This document shows, piece by piece, positions 3,989 through 6,108 of a stretch of 6,108 nt of DNA. The DNA comes from JAAZMI01 sp964603615. GTDB taxonomy: Bacteria > Bacillota > Dethiobacteria > DTU022 > UBA8154. The position numbers and the translations under genes are program-made. The notes beneath the pieces were generated by a model. The model saw only the letters and a list, made by a program, of their open reading frames with translations, did no database searches and had not been told where the DNA came from. Every line of letters starts with the position of its first letter. The stretch's first letter is position 1. The stretch lies in NCBI GenBank assembly GCA_964603615.1, contig CAZRVU010000072.1, forward strand, positions 1 to 6,108. The letters are read 5' to 3'.

Positions 3989-5758
3989 TTAAGAAGGTAA
4001 GCTTTCACCGCTAGCTTTTAGTTTGTGATGCAGGTGGTTCCCGACCCAAAGCGAACCGGTAATGCCGAAACCGACATTGGCCAGGGCGACAGCGCTCCAG
4101 GCCCCCCAGTGCCCCAGTTGAAGGAAAAAGGCAAGGAGAAAAGCGCCGCCCACCTGAAAGACTATCAGCCGGACGAGGATGGTGATAAAGGGTGGATAAC
4201 CGCAGCCCATTCCCTGAAAGATGGCGTTTGCCAGCAGCCCGGCACCTAAAAAACAGTAAGTCAAAGCTGTAATCTGGAAATATTGGCTGCCATATTTTAC
4301 TACGTGGCTGTCTGTGCTAAATATTTTAATGAAATAAGGGGCCAGGATAATGACAATAATTCCCATCAGGATCGTTACTTGAAAGATGAATTTGCGCCCC
4401 AGCAGGAAAATCTCTTTGACCCGCTTCAGTTTTCCGGCCCCAAAATTTTGCCCGGCCATGATCACCGTACCGGCAGAAAGGCCAACCAGTGGAAGGATCA
4501 TGATGGCTTCGACGCGGAAACCGATGCCAAAAGCGGCGACAAGAATATTGCCCTGGGATAGCCGCATCAAAATATAATTAAAAAAGAAAAGGGACAGGGA
4601 GAGGAAGCTTTGATTTAACGATGCCGGCGCGCCGACAGATATTATCTCCATCAAGTGCTGCCGGCGCAAAGCGAAGCGCCGGAAATCAAGATTAAAAATT
4701 CCTTTGCCCCGCCGGTAATATTCAAGGGCGTAAAGACAGCCTATTGCCCAGGAAATGCCGGTGGCAATGGCGGCACCTTTGACCTCCAGCCGGGGAAAAA
4801 ACCAGAGGCCAAAAATAAAAAAAGGATCGAGGATAATATTGCTGATGCTGGCAACTAGCAACATGCGCATAGAAGCCTTGGTGTGTCCTTCCCCCCGCAG
4901 GGTGCCATCAAAAACGTGTAGCAGGTATTTAGCGATACCGGCTAAGATTATTACGCGGACATAATCATAAGACATTGTAAAAATATCGCCGCTGGCGCCC
5001 ATGAATATGAGGACTTTTGGGGCAAGAGGAATCCCGACCAATCCGATAAAAATACCGATGGCTAACGCCAAGATGACCCCTTGTTTCCCTGTTTCTGCGG
5101 CAAATTCCTTTTCGTTAGCCCCCAGGGCACGCGCCACGGCAGAGCTGATGCCGATCGTGATCCCTGTGCCGATGGCGATTAAAAACATATAGATGGGGAA
5201 AGTAAAACCCATCGCCGTGATGGCATCATTGCCCAGGCGGGACACATAAAAGGTATCTACGACATTAAAAACAGTGACGAAAAACATGGCAATGAGGATT
5301 GGATAAGAGAGTTTGAGCAGGGAAGGAAGGATCTTGCCCTGCAGAAGATCGTTGGCCACGGCCCTCGCTTGCCCCCCGGCGGCAGGCACAGATTCATGAC
5401 TGTTGTTGCTATTGCCGCTGTTACCGTTCCCGTCGTTGCTGTGGATGTTGCTGTTATCGCCCCCGGCGTTGCCGTGATTGTTCCCTTCGCTGCGGTGGCC
5501 GTTACTGTTATTGCGCCCTTCGTTGCAGTGGCTGTCCTGGCTGCTGTTTTTGTTACTGCTGTAGTTGCCGCTGTTATTGTGCCCTTCGTTGCTGTGGCTG
5601 TTGTTGTTATCGCCCCCGGCGTTGCCGTGATTGTTCCCTTCGTTGCTGTGGCCGTTACTGTTATTGCGCCCTTCGTTGCGGTGGCTGTTGTTGCGATCCG
5701 GACCGTTGTTTTTATTATTGATGCTAGGCGTTACATTGCTGTTTTCCCTGGTGTTCAT
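3989..5758 (-). CDS. MATE-family multidrug/cation efflux transporter with Asn/His-rich N-terminal extension
   Basis: The product is 589 residues. Residues about 138-589 form a standard-length MATE core (about 450 residues, expected 12 membrane helices), a cation-coupled exporter in the cytoplasmic membrane. Recognisable family segments are LSYPILIAMFF (150-160), NVVDTFYVSRLG (165-176), LRGEGHTKAS (287-296), NIILDPFFIFG (307-317) and GAAIATG (328-334). The second bundle begins with GAPASLNQS. Residues about 5-122 are a hydrophilic Asn/Gly/Ser/His tail with no hydrophobic segment, probably cytosolic. It contains two 40-residue copies 51 residues apart (26-65 and 77-116) and ten His. Start choice: AAGGGGG lies 5 nt before the ATG at 5758. 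A longer frame reaches 5938 but has no SD, and the promoter lies inside it. The gene has its own promoter, and the substrate is unknown. Codon use of the tail is repetitive (AAC, GGC, GGG). Confidence 0.92.
   Translation of the reverse strand: MNTRENSNVTPSINNKNNGPDRNNSHRNEGRNNSNGHSNEGNNHGNAGGDNNNSHSNEGHNNSGNYSSNKNSSQDSHCNEGRNNSNGHRSEGNNHGNAGGDNSNIHSNDGNGNSGNSNNSHESVPAAGGQARAVANDLLQGKILPSLLKLSYPILIAMFFVTVFNVVDTFYVSRLGNDAITAMGFTFPIYMFLIAIGTGITIGISSAVARALGANEKEFAAETGKQGVILALAIGIFIGLVGIPLAPKVLIFMGASGDIFTMSYDYVRVIILAGIAKYLLHVFDGTLRGEGHTKASMRMLLVASISNIILDPFFIFGLWFFPRLEVKGAAIATGISWAIGCLYALEYYRRGKGIFNLDFRRFALRRQHLMEIISVGAPASLNQSFLSLSLFFFNYILMRLSQGNILVAAFGIGFRVEAIMILPLVGLSAGTVIMAGQNFGAGKLKRVKEIFLLGRKFIFQVTILMGIIVIILAPYFIKIFSTDSHVVKYGSQYFQITALTYCFLGAGLLANAIFQGMGCGYPPFITILVRLIVFQVGGAFLLAFFLQLGHWGAWSAVALANVGFGITGSLWVGNHLHHKLKASGESLPS
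5411..5683 (-). repeat. 153-bp in-frame duplication encoding the MATE N-terminal tail
   Basis: Two copies about 120 bp long (5683-5564 and 5530-5411) are offset by 153 bp, or 51 codons. A 32-bp stretch at 5611-5642 recurs exactly at 5458-5489. The copies encode related peptides containing NEGRNNSNGH and EGNNHGNAGGDN. Smaller repeats inside each copy (CCCTTCGTTGC on the plus strand) point to stepwise slippage growth. Differences between copies include Ser/Arg and Glu/Asp changes. Confidence 0.85.
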
Positions 5759-5763
5759 ATTGT

Positions 5764-5770
5764 CCCCCTT
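5764..5770 (-). promoter_or_regulatory. Ribosome binding site deciding the MATE start
   Basis: On the minus strand AAGGGGG is followed by 5 nt and ATG at 5758-5756. It supports initiation at MNTREN and excludes the upstream in-frame starts, which lack an SD. Confidence 0.75.
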
Positions 5771-5798
5771 AGCGGCAAAACGTGTCAAAACTGTTTTT

Positions 5799-5827
5799 AT
5801 TATTTCATTAAGGCTGGCATCTGTCAA
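5799..5827 (-). promoter_or_regulatory. Sigma-A-type promoter of the MATE gene
   Basis: On the minus strand TTGACA (5827-5822, 6/6) and AATAAT (5804-5799, 5/6) are exactly 17 bp apart. The predicted start near 5792 gives a leader of about 34 nt. A second TTGACA at 5788-5783 has no matching -10. The first T of the -10 box is replaced by A, so strength may be moderate. Confidence 0.7.
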
Positions 5828-5995
5828 TAAAAGAATCGATGCACAGCGGCGGGAAAGTGCCGGAATTTCGGAAAGCCCTATCCCCGGTAGGAAAAAGAAA
5901 AACTTATGGGTTGCCAGGCAGAACCGGCAATTTGACATGTGGAATTAGCGGTTTCATGTTAAAATAGAATAGAACGAAGAAAACCAACCTTTTCA
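5828..5995. other. Non-coding stretch upstream of the MATE promoter
   Basis: No gene, strong hairpin or riboswitch-like structure is visible between the MATE promoter and the right-edge array. The minus-strand MATE frame stays open to 5938, but without SD or conserved sequence this looks accidental. Confidence 0.5.
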
Positions 5996-6108
5996 CAGCA
6001 TCAAAAAGCAGCATCTAGGGTTAACAGCATCAAAAAGCAGCATCTAGGGTTCGCAGCATCAAAAAGCAGCATCTAGGGTTCGCAGCATCAAAAAGCAGCA
6101 TCTAGGGT
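5996..6108. repeat. 29-bp tandem repeat array running off the right edge
   Basis: Units start at 5996, 6025, 6054 and 6083; the last is cut by the window end. Each unit is CAGCATC, AAAAAG, CAGCATC, TAGGGTT plus two bases (AA after the first, CG after the next two). The internal CAGCATC is itself doubled, spaced alternately 13 and 16 bp. Copies are identical except for the AA/CG pair. There are no spacers, so this is not CRISPR. The period is not a multiple of three and the unit contains TAG, so it is not protein coding. Confidence 0.9.

Noticed and set aside
5369..5830. Val/Ala-rich plus-strand membrane-like protein
   Set aside because: It is the antisense shadow of the Asn/Gly-rich MATE tail, with no SD of its own.
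5759..5938. 60-residue extension of the MATE protein
   Set aside because: No SD at 5938, and the likely promoter (5799-5827) and the SD at 5764-5770 lie within it.
5996..6108. CRISPR array
   Set aside because: The units are directly contiguous with no unique spacers, and no cas gene is present.

Overview
The window looks like chromosomal DNA from an anaerobic Firmicute of the Clostridia (Peptococcaceae/Moorella-like flavour). This is inferred from strong AGGAGG-type ribosome binding sites, TTGACA/TATAAT-type promoters, a GTG start, and the gene families present. No rRNA, tRNA, transposase, phage gene or CRISPR array was found.

Layout: positions 1-366 are AT-rich non-coding DNA with one bulged stem-loop. 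A serine alpha/beta-hydrolase gene runs on the plus strand (367-1164), followed by a decayed copy of its own 3' end. About 900 bp without a convincing gene follow. They hold a perfect inverted repeat (1586-1625) and a 300-bp CAGCC/CAAAG low-complexity repeat (about 1754-2056). The rest is on the minus strand. In transcription order it is a MATE-family efflux transporter with a long repetitive Asn/His/Gly/Ser N-terminal extension (5758-3989), an IscR-like Rrf2 regulator with three cysteines (3633-3196), and a lipoprotein metallo-beta-lactamase-fold hydrolase (3003-2098).

Each minus-strand gene appears to have its own sigma-A-type promoter: TTGACA/AATAAT for MATE, TTGACG/TATAAT for Rrf2, and TTGCCT/TATAAT for the hydrolase, all with 17-bp spacers. 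They are therefore probably separate transcription units rather than an operon. The Rrf2 promoter carries a perfect 21-bp palindrome over the -10 element and start region, overlapped by a second 14-bp palindrome, which is the expected layout for autorepression. Hairpins between Rrf2 and the hydrolase suggest termination there.

The most unusual property is the density of unrelated short repeats. There is the CAGCC/CAAAG tract, a 27-bp tandem array between the MATE stop and the Rrf2 promoter, a 29-bp tandem array running off the right edge upstream of MATE, and a 153-bp duplication inside the MATE coding sequence. I found no clear multi-gene novel system. The best leads are the repeat-built extension on the transporter, the Rrf2 operator, and the non-coding arrays.
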